Source of the DNA: Chitinispirillaceae bacterium
GTDB lineage: Bacteria > Fibrobacterota > Chitinivibrionia > Chitinivibrionales > Chitinispirillaceae
Direction of reading: 5' to 3'
Length of the DNA stretch: 15,593 bases
NCBI GenBank assembly: GCA_016932075.1
Contig: JAFGDP010000034.1
Location: 1 to 15,593, forward strand
Positions 6,421 through 14,493 of this stretch are shown in pieces (within the stretch, counting starts at the first letter, position 1; the number at the start of each line of letters is the position of its first letter). A model generated the notes under the pieces. The model had not been told where the DNA came from. It ran no database searches and was given only the letters and a program-made list of their open reading frames with translations. Made by a program: the position numbers and the translations under genes.

Positions 6421-7830
6421 TCATTTTCCCCCGATCCTCCTCGCAATCTCCTCTGTTGAATACCCTTCAAGCTGCGGGATAATGACCACCCTGCCCGCAT
6501 ATTCTTTTCCCAGCACCTCGGTTTTCCTGTAGTTCCCGCCTTTGACGATCACATCAGGCCTGATCGCCCTGATCAGGTTTATCGGCGTTTTTTCACTAAA
6601 AATCGTGACATAATCGACCGCATCGACCGCGCCAATCAGGTGCGCGCGGTCGGTTTCGGTATTGACCGGCACCCCTCTGCCCTTCTGCATGGCGGCAGAA
6701 ACGTCGCTGTTGAGCGCCACCACCAGAACGTCGCCGCATCGCTTCGCCTCGTCGAGCAGGTGCACGTTGCCTCGGTGCAGGATATCGAAGCAGCCGTTCG
6801 TAAACACGATCTTTTTCCCCTGCGTGCGAAGCGCGGCCATCCGTCCCACGAGCCTGGACCACTCCAGAAGCTTGGGATTATTGATTCTGTTCACGGCCGC
6901 GTCAAGCTCGTCGAGTTCAATCGGCGCCGTGCCGATCTTCGCGACGACGATGCCTGCCGCCTTGTTGGCAAGCCCCACGCAGTCCCGCAGCGCGTATCCG
7001 GCGGCAAGGCCGGCGGCAAGGGTCGCCACGACCGTGTCGCCGGCTCCTGAAACGTCGAATACCTCGCGCGCGACCGTCGGGACATGGTGGACACCTGCCC
7101 TGTCGATAAGGGTCATGCCGCGTTCGGACCGGGTGACCAGGAGCGAGACAATGCCGTATTTCCGGCGCACGGCTTTTCCGTTGATCGCGATGGATTCGTC
7201 GCGGTTGGCAACAGCCGCCCCCGCGCAGTCAGACAGCTCTTTCACGTTTGGGGTCACTACCGTTGCCCCGCGGTATTTGGACCAGTCGAGCCCTTTAGGG
7301 TCCACAATGACCGGCTTTCCTGTTTTCCTGGCCTCGCGAATGATAAATCCGCACAGGTCCGGGGTGCAGAGTCCCTTGCCATAATCGGAAATTACGACTA
7401 TCCGCACCGCCCTGATCCGCTTTCGTATCGTGGTCCGGACCTTTGCAAGAAGAGGCCTGGTCCACTGCAACTCCTCCTCACAATCGATCCTCACGACCTG
7501 CTGGTGCTCGCCGATCACTCTCGTTTTGTTGATCGTTGGATGACCGACCAGGAGCGGCCGCAGGGAGATACCGGTATCCCCGCACAGCTGCCCGATCCTT
7601 TTCCCGGCCTCGTCGTTACCCAGCACGCCGATCAGCTCGACTCCGGCGCCAAGGTGCGCAAGGTTGTTTGCCACGTTTCCGGCGCCGCCAAGCGTGGTCG
7701 ACTGCCGCACGACCTTGACGATCGGCACCGGCGCCTCGGGCGAAATCCTTGAGACCGTACCGTAACTGTACTGGTCAAGCATCAGGTCGCCGACGACAAG
7801 CACCCTTCCTTTTGAAAAGTCAAGCCGCAT
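6421..7830 (-). CDS. hldE: Bifunctional D-beta-heptose 7-phosphate kinase / heptose 1-phosphate adenylyltransferase
   Basis: HldE (RfaE) phosphorylates heptose 7-phosphate to the 1,7-bisphosphate. After GmhB action it adenylylates heptose 1-phosphate to ADP-heptose. The 469-residue length fits the fused form. The N-terminal ribokinase/PfkB domain (about 1-315) shows [10 protein letters not shown], the [13 protein letters not shown] substrate motif (46-58) and the catalytic loop SGAGDT (261-266, D265). The C-terminal nucleotidyltransferase domain (about 335-469) starts [13 protein letters not shown]. It continues with the NSD segment, a DRA motif, KGGNY and EGYSTEEI. Its HxGH motif reads H352-R-G-N355, an unusual change of the second His to Asn. 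The ATG overlaps the gmhA end by 11 bp, so the two are translated together. The stop lies 10 bp from a convergent small ORF. Confidence 0.96.
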   Translation of the reverse strand: MRLDFSKGRVLVVGDLMLDQYSYGTVSRISPEAPVPIVKVVRQSTTLGGAGNVANNLAHLGAGVELIGVLGNDEAGKRIGQLCGDTGISLRPLLVGHPTINKTRVIGEHQQVVRIDCEEELQWTRPLLAKVRTTIRKRIRAVRIVVISDYGKGLCTPDLCGFIIREARKTGKPVIVDPKGLDWSKYRGATVVTPNVKELSDCAGAAVANRDESIAINGKAVRRKYGIVSLLVTRSERGMTLIDRAGVHHVPTVAREVFDVSGAGDTVVATLAAGLAAGYALRDCVGLANKAAGIVVAKIGTAPIELDELDAAVNRINNPKLLEWSRLVGRMAALRTQGKKIVFTNGCFDILHRGNVHLLDEAKRCGDVLVVALNSDVSAAMQKGRGVPVNTETDRAHLIGAVDAVDYVTIFSEKTPINLIRAIRPDVIVKGGNYRKTEVLGKEYAGRVVIIPQLEGYSTEEIARRIGGK

Positions 7831-8392
7831 CCTCGGTCATCCCCTTTTCCACAAGGTCACAGATGATATGGCCGATCAGTATGTGGCACTCCTGTATCCG
7901 TGGCGTGTCTTTTGATTCCACCACGATCGGAATGTCGACCAGGTCCTTGAGCCTGCCGCCGTCGTTGCCGAGAAGCCCGAACGTCGTGCAACCGATGTCA
8001 TGCGCAATTTTTATCGCTTCAATGACGTTCTCGCTGTTGCCCGAGGTCGAGATACCGATCACGATATCACCCGGTCTCCCGTGCGCTTCGACCTGCCGGC
8101 AGAACATCCTCTGCGCGCCAAAGTCATTGCCCACAGCGGTCAGGATTGAACAGTCGGTGGTCAGAGCAATGGCGCAAAACGCTTTCCGGTCCTTTTTGTA
8201 CCGGCCGACCAGCTCCGCGGCAATATGCTGCGCATCGGCCGCGCTGCCGCCGTTGCCCATGAGCAGTACCTTGCCGCCGCTTTGAAGCGCATCGACGATC
8301 TGATCAGCCACCGCCAGGATGGCGGGCTGCAACGCCTCGACCTGTTGTGCCGTGGCAATATGATTGTTCAGGGATTCAATAATCAGTGACAA
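7820..8392 (-). CDS. gmhA: Sedoheptulose 7-phosphate isomerase
   Basis: GmhA converts sedoheptulose 7-phosphate to D-glycero-D-manno-heptose 7-phosphate, the first step of the LPS heptose pathway. From the TTG start the product is 190 residues, normal for the family. It is a single SIS domain with [15 protein letters not shown] (47-61), which includes H56 and E60, expected metal/catalytic residues, then STSGNS (115-120) for phosphosugar binding and QECH (167-170) near the end. TTG at 8392-8390 is preferred because CTCCTT at 8399-8404 (AAGGAG on this strand) lies 6 bases upstream. A longer TTG start at 8425 would fall inside the predicted -10 box. It is followed by hldE with an 11-bp overlap, forming a two-gene operon. 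Confidence 0.94.
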   Translation of the reverse strand: MSLIIESLNNHIATAQQVEALQPAILAVADQIVDALQSGGKVLLMGNGGSAADAQHIAAELVGRYKKDRKAFCAIALTTDCSILTAVGNDFGAQRMFCRQVEAHGRPGDIVIGISTSGNSENVIEAIKIAHDIGCTTFGLLGNDGGRLKDLVDIPIVVESKDTPRIQECHILIGHIICDLVEKGMTEDAA

Positions 8393-8398
8393 AGACGT

Positions 8399-8404
8399 CT
8401 CCTT
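8399..8404 (-). promoter_or_regulatory. Ribosome binding site that sets the gmhA start
   Basis: The minus strand reads AAGGAG, 6 bases before the TTG at 8392-8390. It decides between this start and an in-frame TTG 11 codons upstream. Confidence 0.7.
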
Positions 8405-8421
8405 TGTTGTCCGAACAGCAT

Positions 8422-8450
8422 ACAATATAGATCATTGCTGATTATGTAAA
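8422..8450 (-). promoter_or_regulatory. Predicted sigma-70 promoter of gmhA-hldE
   Basis: On the minus strand, TTTACA (8450-8445) and TATTGT (8427-8422) are separated by exactly 17 bases. Transcription would begin near 8415, leaving a short leader that contains the AAGGAG. TATATT, two bases earlier, is an alternative -10 with a 15-bp spacer. Confidence 0.5.
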
Positions 8451-8490
8451 CAGTTCGATACGGTGATATATTTTATTGCTTGATGATCGC

Positions 8491-8583
8491 TTCGCCCTAT
8501 CACCCCGCCCTTCGGGCACCTCTCTTCCCCTCTCCAGTTGTCTGGAGAGCGGAAGATGGGCTGGGGAGCTGGGGTGAGGCGAA
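8491..8583. repeat. Imperfect palindromic intergenic repeat
   Basis: The ends TTCGCC...CACCCC (8491-8506) and GGGGTGAGGCGAA (8571-8583) are inverted repeats. Inside are the hairpins GCCC-TTC-GGGC (8507-8517) and a perfect 8-bp stem CTCTCCAG/CTGGAGAG with a TTGT loop (8530-8549). The design resembles widespread GC-rich palindromic intergenic repeats. It lies between the divergent gmhA and epimerase genes, and its right end is 13 bp before the epimerase ribosome binding site, so it would form part of that gene's 5' leader. Confidence 0.7.
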
Positions 8584-8609
8584 TTTCGCCCCTTCAAAGG
8601 AGATCTCCA

Positions 8610-9584
8610 GTGATCCTTGTTACTGGCGTTGCGGGTTTCATCGGCTATCATGTCACGGAAAAGCTGTGTAAAAACGGTGAAGAGGTTGTCGGAATTGACA
8701 ACATCAACAGCTATTACGACCCGACCCTGAAAACCTCGCGGCTGAAACGGCTTGAAAAGTCGAACGGATTTTCCTTTCACAAGCTTGATATCTGCGATTA
8801 CGACGGGATAAAAGCGCTGTTCGATCGATTCGAGTTCGACAAAATCTGTCACCTTGCCGCGCAGGCAGGTGTCCGCTATTCGCTTACCGATCCCTTTGCC
8901 TACCAGCGATCGAACAATGAGGGATTTTTAAACCTGATCGAATTGGCGCGTCACCACCAAGTAAAAAATTTTGTCTACGCCTCCTCATCCTCGGTGTACG
9001 GATCAAACACCAAGCTCCCGTTTTCCGAATCCGACCGGACCGATGCGCCCATCTCGCTCTATGCGGCAACGAAAAGGGCCAATGAGCTCGTTGCCCACTG
9101 CTACAGCCATCTCTACGGTATTCCCTGCTCCGGGCTTCGGTTCTTCACGGTGTATGGCCCCTGGGGCAGGCCGGACATGGCACTGTTCAAATTCACCAGA
9201 TCGATCCTTGCGGACGAGCCCATCGAAGTCTACAATAATGGGAACATGAAACGGAATTTCACCTATATCGAGGATATTGTCGAGGGCGTTCTTCTGGCGC
9301 TTGATCATCCTGTACCCTGCGAAATCTACAATATCGGCAACAGCCGTGCTGAACAGCTCATGGATTTTATTGCCCAGATCGAGAACAATCTGGGTAAAAA
9401 GGCCCTCATCACCTATCTTCCCATGCAGCCGGGAGATGTGCCGGTAACCGTTGCCGACATAGCAAAGCTGCAGAAACTGGGATATGAGCCGAAAACCAAT
9501 ATCGACACCGGGATCAGGCGATTTGTGGAGTGGTACAAGGAGTATTATACTCAAAAGACCGAAGAACAAAGCCAGGATACCTAA
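8610..9584 (+). CDS. NAD-dependent epimerase, UDP-glucuronate 4-epimerase type
   Basis: This is an extended short-chain dehydrogenase that probably converts UDP-glucuronate to UDP-galacturonate for LPS or capsule. The 324-residue protein has TGVAGFIG (5-12), the DNINSYYDPTLKTSRL segment (30-45) characteristic of UDP-glucuronate epimerases, an ASSSSVYG strand (124-131) with the catalytic Ser, and Y151-x-x-x-K155. The later GPWGRPDMALFKF run also fits this group. GTG 8610 is chosen because AAAGGAG at 8596-8602 lies 7 bases upstream and the product then begins right at the Rossmann strand; the longer frame from 8538 would translate the palindromic repeat. The exact sugar cannot be read from sequence alone; a related UDP-hexose 4-epimerase is possible. 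It ends 10 bp from the convergent MFS gene. Confidence 0.88.
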   Translation: MILVTGVAGFIGYHVTEKLCKNGEEVVGIDNINSYYDPTLKTSRLKRLEKSNGFSFHKLDICDYDGIKALFDRFEFDKICHLAAQAGVRYSLTDPFAYQRSNNEGFLNLIELARHHQVKNFVYASSSSVYGSNTKLPFSESDRTDAPISLYAATKRANELVAHCYSHLYGIPCSGLRFFTVYGPWGRPDMALFKFTRSILADEPIEVYNNGNMKRNFTYIEDIVEGVLLALDHPVPCEIYNIGNSRAEQLMDFIAQIENNLGKKALITYLPMQPGDVPVTVADIAKLQKLGYEPKTNIDTGIRRFVEWYKEYYTQKTEEQSQDT

Positions 9585-9594
9585 TATTCCACCA

Positions 9595-11028
9595 TTACCC
9601 TGCAACCGGCGAGCCGGGCAATAACCGTTCCCACCTGTCCGGTTTTTCGCGCACCCTTCCGCGTGCGAGCGAGGCAAAGACGCCAAGCGTGCACAGAATT
9701 CCGAAAATCAGAAATAACGTCCGCATGCCCGACATGAACGCCACCTGCCTGGCTGCGGTAATCATCTGATTCCCGACAAATGCGTTCATGATAACAGCAA
9801 CAATACCCATGGAAAGCATCTGGCCAATGAGCCGCATGGTACCGACGATGGATACTGCCATTCCATAATGCTGTTTAGAAACGGAACCCATGATCGCGGA
9901 GGCGTTCGGCGACGAAAAAAAAGCGATACCTGTTCCGAGCGCTAAAAGCCCCGCAATGATGGCCTGCAGCGAAGCTGTCACGGTGAGCGCGCTGAAATAA
10001 AACAATCCCCCGGCAGTCAGAGCCATGCCACCCGAAGCCACGATCCTCGGCTCGACGCGGTCTGATAGCTTACCGGCGAGCGGTGAAAACAGGGCCATGA
10101 GCAGCGGCCACGCGATGAGGACAAATCCGGCATTGCGCGGCGGCAGTCCTCTGACGCTCTGAAGATAGAGGCTGAGCAGGAACCCGGTACCATGCGTTGC
10201 GCTATAATTGAGCAATGCGGCAAGACCGGAAAAGGAAAACACGGTGTTATGTCTGAACAGGCCGAGCGGTATGACCGGTGCTTTTACCTGCGTTTCGATG
10301 AACACGAACAGCGCGAACAGGGCGGCACCGGCCACCGAGAGGAGACGACCGTGTATCGACTGCACGTACGGAAGCCCGATCATGAATGCGGCAAGCGCGC
10401 AGCCATAAGTCACGGCACCAGCGACATCGAAGGATTCCTCGGGAGGTGCAGGTTTCTCCTCATGTACTTTCCAGTGTACGACCGCTATGAGTAGAAGTCC
10501 GAGCGGCACGCTGGTAAAAAAAATGCTTTGCCACCCCAGGTACTGGGTGAGCAGGCCGCCGAGCGACGGCCCGACCGAAAGCCCGATATAGGTTGACGCC
10601 ACGTTCAGGCCGAGCATTGATCCGCGTCGCGAACCAGGAATCGCCGCCACGAGCAGGGCTATGCCGCTTGAAAAAATCATTGCCGCGCCGATCCCCTGCG
10701 CCACCCGCAGTACCAAGAGCGCCGCCGCTGATCCGGCGCAGCCGGCGGCGAAGGTCGTTGCGGTATAGGAGACGGTTCCCCAAAAAAAAACCGTTCGCCG
10801 CCCATACTGGTCTCCTGCCTTGCCAAACGGCACTATGCATACAGCAATTGCCAGAAGATAGGAAGTAATGAGCCAGCTCAGGCTCACGGCGGGCAGTGCA
10901 AATTCCCGGCCGATTGCGGGCAGGGCCACATTGAGCGAGGAAGCCATGTAGGGCGGAAGAAACGCGGCAAGGATGGAGGCGGTGACGATACCGGCAGTGC
11001 TGGTTCGCTTACTTGGCGATTGGCTCAT
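9595..11028 (-). CDS. MFS drug/proton antiporter, DHA2-like
   Basis: This is an inner-membrane exporter of the major facilitator superfamily. The 477-residue product is hydrophobic throughout. It starts with a typical helix (ASILAAFLPPYMASSLNVAL) and carries motif A (GKAGDQYGRRT, 69-79) between helices 2 and 3. A motif-C-like stretch (GLSVGPSLGGLL, 149-160) marks antiporters. The length fits about 14 helices, as in the DHA2 group, whose members expel drugs or metabolites against protons. The substrate cannot be inferred. ATG overlaps the methyltransferase stop as ATGA and no Shine-Dalgarno sequence is seen, so translation is probably coupled. It is the last gene of the minus-strand unit starting at 14319 and converges on the epimerase. 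Confidence 0.88.
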   Translation of the reverse strand: MSQSPSKRTSTAGIVTASILAAFLPPYMASSLNVALPAIGREFALPAVSLSWLITSYLLAIAVCIVPFGKAGDQYGRRTVFFWGTVSYTATTFAAGCAGSAAALLVLRVAQGIGAAMIFSSGIALLVAAIPGSRRGSMLGLNVASTYIGLSVGPSLGGLLTQYLGWQSIFFTSVPLGLLLIAVVHWKVHEEKPAPPEESFDVAGAVTYGCALAAFMIGLPYVQSIHGRLLSVAGAALFALFVFIETQVKAPVIPLGLFRHNTVFSFSGLAALLNYSATHGTGFLLSLYLQSVRGLPPRNAGFVLIAWPLLMALFSPLAGKLSDRVEPRIVASGGMALTAGGLFYFSALTVTASLQAIIAGLLALGTGIAFFSSPNASAIMGSVSKQHYGMAVSIVGTMRLIGQMLSMGIVAVIMNAFVGNQMITAARQVAFMSGMRTLFLIFGILCTLGVFASLARGRVREKPDRWERLLPGSPVAG

Positions 11029-12110
11029 TGAGATTGCCGTTTCGACGCGCCAGAAGCAGCCACTGGAGCATAGATCACCCTCAATTGTCCCGGCCCGACC
11101 TGTTCGATCCTGTCAATCAGCGGCATCACGATCGCCGTCTCCTGTCCGGTCATGACAGGAGATTCGAGCCAGTCATTGACGTGTTTTAGCGCCTTTCCCG
11201 CGATGACGCGCTCCCGCACGAAGTCGTCGTGTTTCCGCAACCGGGCGATGATCATCTCGTTGAGTCCGTTACCGCTGGCAAGAATGGAGGCACCGGCCTG
11301 TTGCCCGAGCGTCGCATCGATCTCAACGCCGATGCTGTTGCGACACGCGGCGATCGCGGCCAACGTGGTGGTGCCAGTGCCGAGAAACGGGTCCAGCACC
11401 GTATCACCCTGTACCGAGTACATGCAGATAAGGCGCCAGGCAAGCTCAAACGGATACGCGGCGCTCCGCTGGCGTAACGCGGCATCGGCGCCGAGGTCCT
11501 GCCGCAGCCCCTTGAGGTCCCAGGTATCTGAAAACCACTGGTTGCGTTCCTCCCAGAAATAGGCGCTCCTTAATCTGTTTTTTTTCAATTCCGCGCTGGC
11601 GAATTCCCGCTTCCCGCCTTTCCTGAACAGCAGAATATATTCATGTTCCAACGTCACATAGGCCCCGGCAGGCAGCATGCCCGACCCCATGAACTTGTTG
11701 GGCGCGTTGGTCGGTTTCCACCAGTGAATCATGGGCAGGGCGTCGAAACCGAGGCTGGTGCAGAACGATGTTATCCTGGTGTGGTTGGGATAGAGGCGGA
11801 ATGTGTCACCCACGGTCCGGGTCGCGTCACCGATGTTAATGCAGAGAAATCCGCCCGGCGAAAGCACCCGGTACATGTGCGACCATACCTTGTCAAGCTC
11901 CCGGTGCATTGCCTCGAACGCCGCCATGCCGTCACCCCCTTCCAGCGCCGGTGCGACATCAGCCGACAGGCCCCGGAACAGTCCGTCCCACATCCCGATC
12001 ATGGGATAGGGCGGCGACGTGACCACCAGGTGCACACTGGCATCCGCAATGCTCGAACAGTCCCGGGCGCCTTGAACCGGCAGCATATGGTTCGTGATCA
12101 CGACTCCCAT
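11025..12110 (-). CDS. Solitary DNA methyltransferase (amino group, N4-cytosine or N6-adenine)
   Basis: The 361-residue protein is a site-specific DNA methyltransferase. The catalytic motif IV appears first as TSPPYPM (31-37, SPPY). The S-adenosylmethionine motif I, DPFLGTGTT (240-248), comes later: the beta-class order. SPPY is most often seen in N4-cytosine enzymes, so that is the better guess, but N6-adenine cannot be excluded. No restriction endonuclease, specificity subunit or other defence gene is adjacent, so it looks like an orphan with a possible regulatory or protective role. GGAGG on the minus strand (12124-12120) lies 9 bases before the ATG. The ATG follows the TAA of the upstream reductase with no base between, and the stop overlaps the MFS start. 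It is thus embedded in a sugar/transport operon. Confidence 0.9.
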   Translation of the reverse strand: MGVVITNHMLPVQGARDCSSIADASVHLVVTSPPYPMIGMWDGLFRGLSADVAPALEGGDGMAAFEAMHRELDKVWSHMYRVLSPGGFLCINIGDATRTVGDTFRLYPNHTRITSFCTSLGFDALPMIHWWKPTNAPNKFMGSGMLPAGAYVTLEHEYILLFRKGGKREFASAELKKNRLRSAYFWEERNQWFSDTWDLKGLRQDLGADAALRQRSAAYPFELAWRLICMYSVQGDTVLDPFLGTGTTTLAAIAACRNSIGVEIDATLGQQAGASILASGNGLNEMIIARLRKHDDFVRERVIAGKALKHVNDWLESPVMTGQETAIVMPLIDRIEQVGPGQLRVIYAPVAASGASKRQSQ

Positions 12111-13004
12111 TTAGACAATCCTCCGCAGGCATGAAAGGCGACTGAGTTCTTCGTCAATGGAAAGAGGCGCATAACCCAGGGCAAACGCCTTTGAGGAATC
12201 AAACGAGACGTCCGGCGGGCGCGGCGCCGCCTGCGCCGCTTCATGCTGCAATACCTGCCGTATCCGTGGACGCTCTATGGCCATTGCGTTCGCGAGCTTG
12301 AGGCCGAACCCGTATCGCGAGATTCGCTCTTTACCGCCGAGGTGGATAATACCGCGCTCTTTCTCGAACGCAAGCAGAATGCCCTCGGCAGCGGTCATGC
12401 CGCTCACCGGCGTGCGATATTCATCCGCATACAGTCTGATTTCGTCTCCCGCGCGCAAGGCCGAAATTATGGGTTGGATGAAGGAGCTTGCACCGGGCGG
12501 AACATCACCGAACATGAGCGGAACGCGGCAGATAAGCAGATCGCTGTGCCGTGCGGCCATTCCGCGTTCAGCCGCGAGCTTGTGCTCGCCATAGGTATTG
12601 ACCGGCGCAGGCGTGCTTGATTCGCTGTACGGCGGACCCGTTCCGTCAAAGACCAGGTCGGTCGAGACATACACGCACGGGATCTGTGCATCACTGCATA
12701 TTCCCGCGACCGCGATCGACGCTTCAACATTTATTCTTCGTGACGCATCGGGTTGCTCCTGGCACTCATTCGGATTCGCCATTGCCGCGCAGTGTATGAC
12801 CAAGCCGGGGTCGACCGAGGTAATAAGAGACCTCACCGCCTGCAGATCGCTGATATCGCACTGCTGCGCAACGACACCCGCCACAGCGACCGGCCGCCTG
12901 AGTGAAACGCCGGTCACCAGAAACGAGCCGCACGCGGCCCGGCAGAGGTTCCACCCGAGAAATCCGCTCGCTCCGGTCACCAGGAGTTTTTTCTTTTCGT
13001 TCAT
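12111..13004 (-). CDS. RmlD-like NAD(P)-dependent sugar reductase
   Basis: The product belongs to the dTDP-4-dehydrorhamnose reductase (RmlD substrate-binding) branch of extended short-chain dehydrogenases. Its 297 residues show TGASGFLGWN (10-19), HCAAMANPNECQEQP (71-85), the VSTDLVFDG strand (113-121) and Y138-G-E-H-K142. The family reduces keto-deoxy sugars such as dTDP-4-keto-rhamnose, but no rmlA, rmlB or rmlC is present, so the substrate is open. Some relatives act as regulatory subunits. ATG 13004 is chosen over an upstream ATG at 13061, which would overlap the preceding gene by 47 bases. AAGGTGG at about 13016-13010 provides a binding site. It lies 10 bp after the DUF401 gene and abuts the methyltransferase start. 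Confidence 0.85.
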   Translation of the reverse strand: MNEKKKLLVTGASGFLGWNLCRAACGSFLVTGVSLRRPVAVAGVVAQQCDISDLQAVRSLITSVDPGLVIHCAAMANPNECQEQPDASRRINVEASIAVAGICSDAQIPCVYVSTDLVFDGTGPPYSESSTPAPVNTYGEHKLAAERGMAARHSDLLICRVPLMFGDVPPGASSFIQPIISALRAGDEIRLYADEYRTPVSGMTAAEGILLAFEKERGIIHLGGKERISRYGFGLKLANAMAIERPRIRQVLQHEAAQAAPRPPDVSFDSSKAFALGYAPLSIDEELSRLSCLRRIV

Positions 13005-13014
13005 GAACCCCACC

Positions 13015-14319
13015 TTATCTGATACCCATGTAATAGCCGCCGCACAGCAGCGCCATGGCAAGCGTCACGACTGCCGCCGGTCCTGCAAGATACCGGTAGG
13101 TCGCGCGAAGACCGGTCCTGAAATACTCCTTTGTCAACAGAAAACAGATGTGGACGGGCGAGAGCATCTGCCCGAGATGACCGGCGACAAAGGCAAGCGA
13201 CGTCGTCGCAATAAGCTCGTGCAATGGCGGCTGCTGTCCGAGAAGCGCAAAAACAATGGGAAAGCTGGCGCCCACGAACGCGACGGCAATACCGGTCACC
13301 ATGCCCGAGACAAACGGAATGATGACCGCTATGAGAACAAACGGAACACCCAGCGACAGGAACTCGTCCCGCATGGCCGTAACCAGCGTGGTACCGGAGC
13401 CGTCGATCGGCAACTGAAGACTCGCGGAGTACATGAGTACCCCTGCAATGACCAGCATCAGCGACCAGGTCGCCGGCTGTATAAGTATCCTCAGCGTTGA
13501 TGTAATTACCGTCCGGTCAGACATGGCGATCCATCCAATAACCGAACACAATCCCAGAAGCATCCCGTACATATTGGCAAGGGTCCTCTTGACTCCGGCC
13601 GCGGGCAAAAACGCAGAGCCGGCAACAGAGAGGACAACGAGCACGCCGATCGGCGCAAGTGTCAAAAAAACATCAACAAGTTTCAACGGACCGGCTGCGA
13701 CATCCGTTGATCTGTGCGGAATACGCCGCAACAGGAAAAAATAGCCCCCTAAAACCGCCGCCGCGGTAAACGGCATTTGTATCAGGAAATAGACGCCCAG
13801 CGGCAGACCGCAGTATTGCAGCGCAAGAATAACCCCGGGATAAAGCGGCCACCAGTACTCCCAGATGTGACGGAACCAGTAGTTGACAGCCGTTTTAAGG
13901 GATCCGGAAAGGCGGTTGTCTCTGTCGGTCGCGGCCACGAGCGGCGCTGAAAACAGCGCGCCTCCGGGCATGGGCAACAGGCCGATAAGCGCGGGCAGAC
14001 CCGCGTAAAGCAGCCGGTCGCTTTTTAGCCATGCGCGGAAAGCACCGATGGTCTTCTCCATTCTCCCTGACGATGAGAGCGCGCCGTTGAAGAGCAGGAG
14101 CAAAAGAATGACGGTGCAGAGCAGCACGTTCTGCGGCTGAAGCAGGGACCCGCACACCCGTACGCACCCGTCAATACCGGTTCCGCTCCAGAGCGACAGG
14201 ATCATGGTCGCCGCTATCATTGTAAGGCCCAATGCGAAGCCCAAACGATGGAGGATCAGGATGCCGCAAAAGGAGCCGCCGACTTTGATGATTGCAGGTA
14301 ACGACAGGAAGAAATCCAC
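13015..14319 (-). CDS. DUF401 family integral membrane protein, putative transporter
   Basis: This 434-residue multi-pass membrane protein has the DUF401 signature LPMPGGALFSAP (115-126) and a late HLGQMLSPVHICFLLTKEYF segment. I estimate ten or more hydrophobic helices. DUF401 resembles ion-transporter superfamily permeases, so an anion or organic-acid transport role is likely but unproven. GTG 14319 is chosen over ATG 14397, because TGAGGT sits a few bases upstream and the peptide then starts with the membrane segment; the longer form adds 26 polar residues and would translate the palindrome at 14355. It is the first gene of the minus-strand operon. The divergent sensor gene starts 174 bp away and could share regulation. 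Confidence 0.85.
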   Translation of the reverse strand: MDFFLSLPAIIKVGGSFCGILILHRLGFALGLTMIAATMILSLWSGTGIDGCVRVCGSLLQPQNVLLCTVILLLLLFNGALSSSGRMEKTIGAFRAWLKSDRLLYAGLPALIGLLPMPGGALFSAPLVAATDRDNRLSGSLKTAVNYWFRHIWEYWWPLYPGVILALQYCGLPLGVYFLIQMPFTAAAVLGGYFFLLRRIPHRSTDVAAGPLKLVDVFLTLAPIGVLVVLSVAGSAFLPAAGVKRTLANMYGMLLGLCSVIGWIAMSDRTVITSTLRILIQPATWSLMLVIAGVLMYSASLQLPIDGSGTTLVTAMRDEFLSLGVPFVLIAVIIPFVSGMVTGIAVAFVGASFPIVFALLGQQPPLHELIATTSLAFVAGHLGQMLSPVHICFLLTKEYFRTGLRATYRYLAGPAAVVTLAMALLCGGYYMGIR

Positions 14320-14354
14320 TGATACCTCATGGCATGACCGGTTGTCCGGCTGCC

Positions 14355-14366
14355 CCGGCATGCCGG
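14355..14366. promoter_or_regulatory. Perfect 12-bp palindrome, candidate operator
   Basis: CCGGCATGCCGG is self-complementary. It lies inside a wider pair, GTCCGGC (14344-14350) and GCCGGAC (14362-14368), that could form an alternative hairpin. Its place in the 174-bp divergent gap, just upstream of the DUF401 start, suggests a regulator site or a leader hairpin. Function is inferred only. Confidence 0.35.
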
Positions 14367-14385
14367 ACGCTGTGAAACAAGAGTA

Positions 14386-14414
14386 TTGAAAATACAACGC
14401 GCAGAAATGATACT
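14386..14414 (+). promoter_or_regulatory. Predicted promoter of the sensor gene
   Basis: TTGAAA (14386-14391) and GATACT (14409-14414) are separated by 17 bases. Transcription would begin near 14421, about 70 bp before the GTG start. No better candidate is visible in the gap; on the minus strand an overlapping TATCAT lacks a -35. Confidence 0.4.
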
Positions 14415-14493
14415 ACACCTATCTGCTCCATTACCACGGAAGATCTTCGCTTCAGGGAAGAGTCCTTATTATCGAATCAATGGAAGGATTGTC

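Noticed and set aside
6640..7752. Long plus-strand ORFs of 136 to 240 codons
   Set aside because: They are antisense shadows of hldE, which has full domain support on the minus strand.
8393..8425. Longer gmhA from TTG 8425
   Set aside because: That codon overlaps the predicted -10 box, and AAGGAG lies between it and the better TTG at 8392.
8538..8609. Longer N-terminus of the epimerase from ATG 8538
   Set aside because: It would translate the palindromic repeat and ignores the well-placed AAAGGAG before GTG 8610.
8442..8852. 136-codon minus-strand ORF upstream of gmhA
   Set aside because: It is antisense to the epimerase and reads through the palindromic repeat; its Pro/Ser/Arg-rich middle is a repeat translation and it has no family features.
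9585..9594. Terminator between the convergent epimerase and MFS genes
   Set aside because: The gap is only 10 bp and no stem with a T tract could be found around it.
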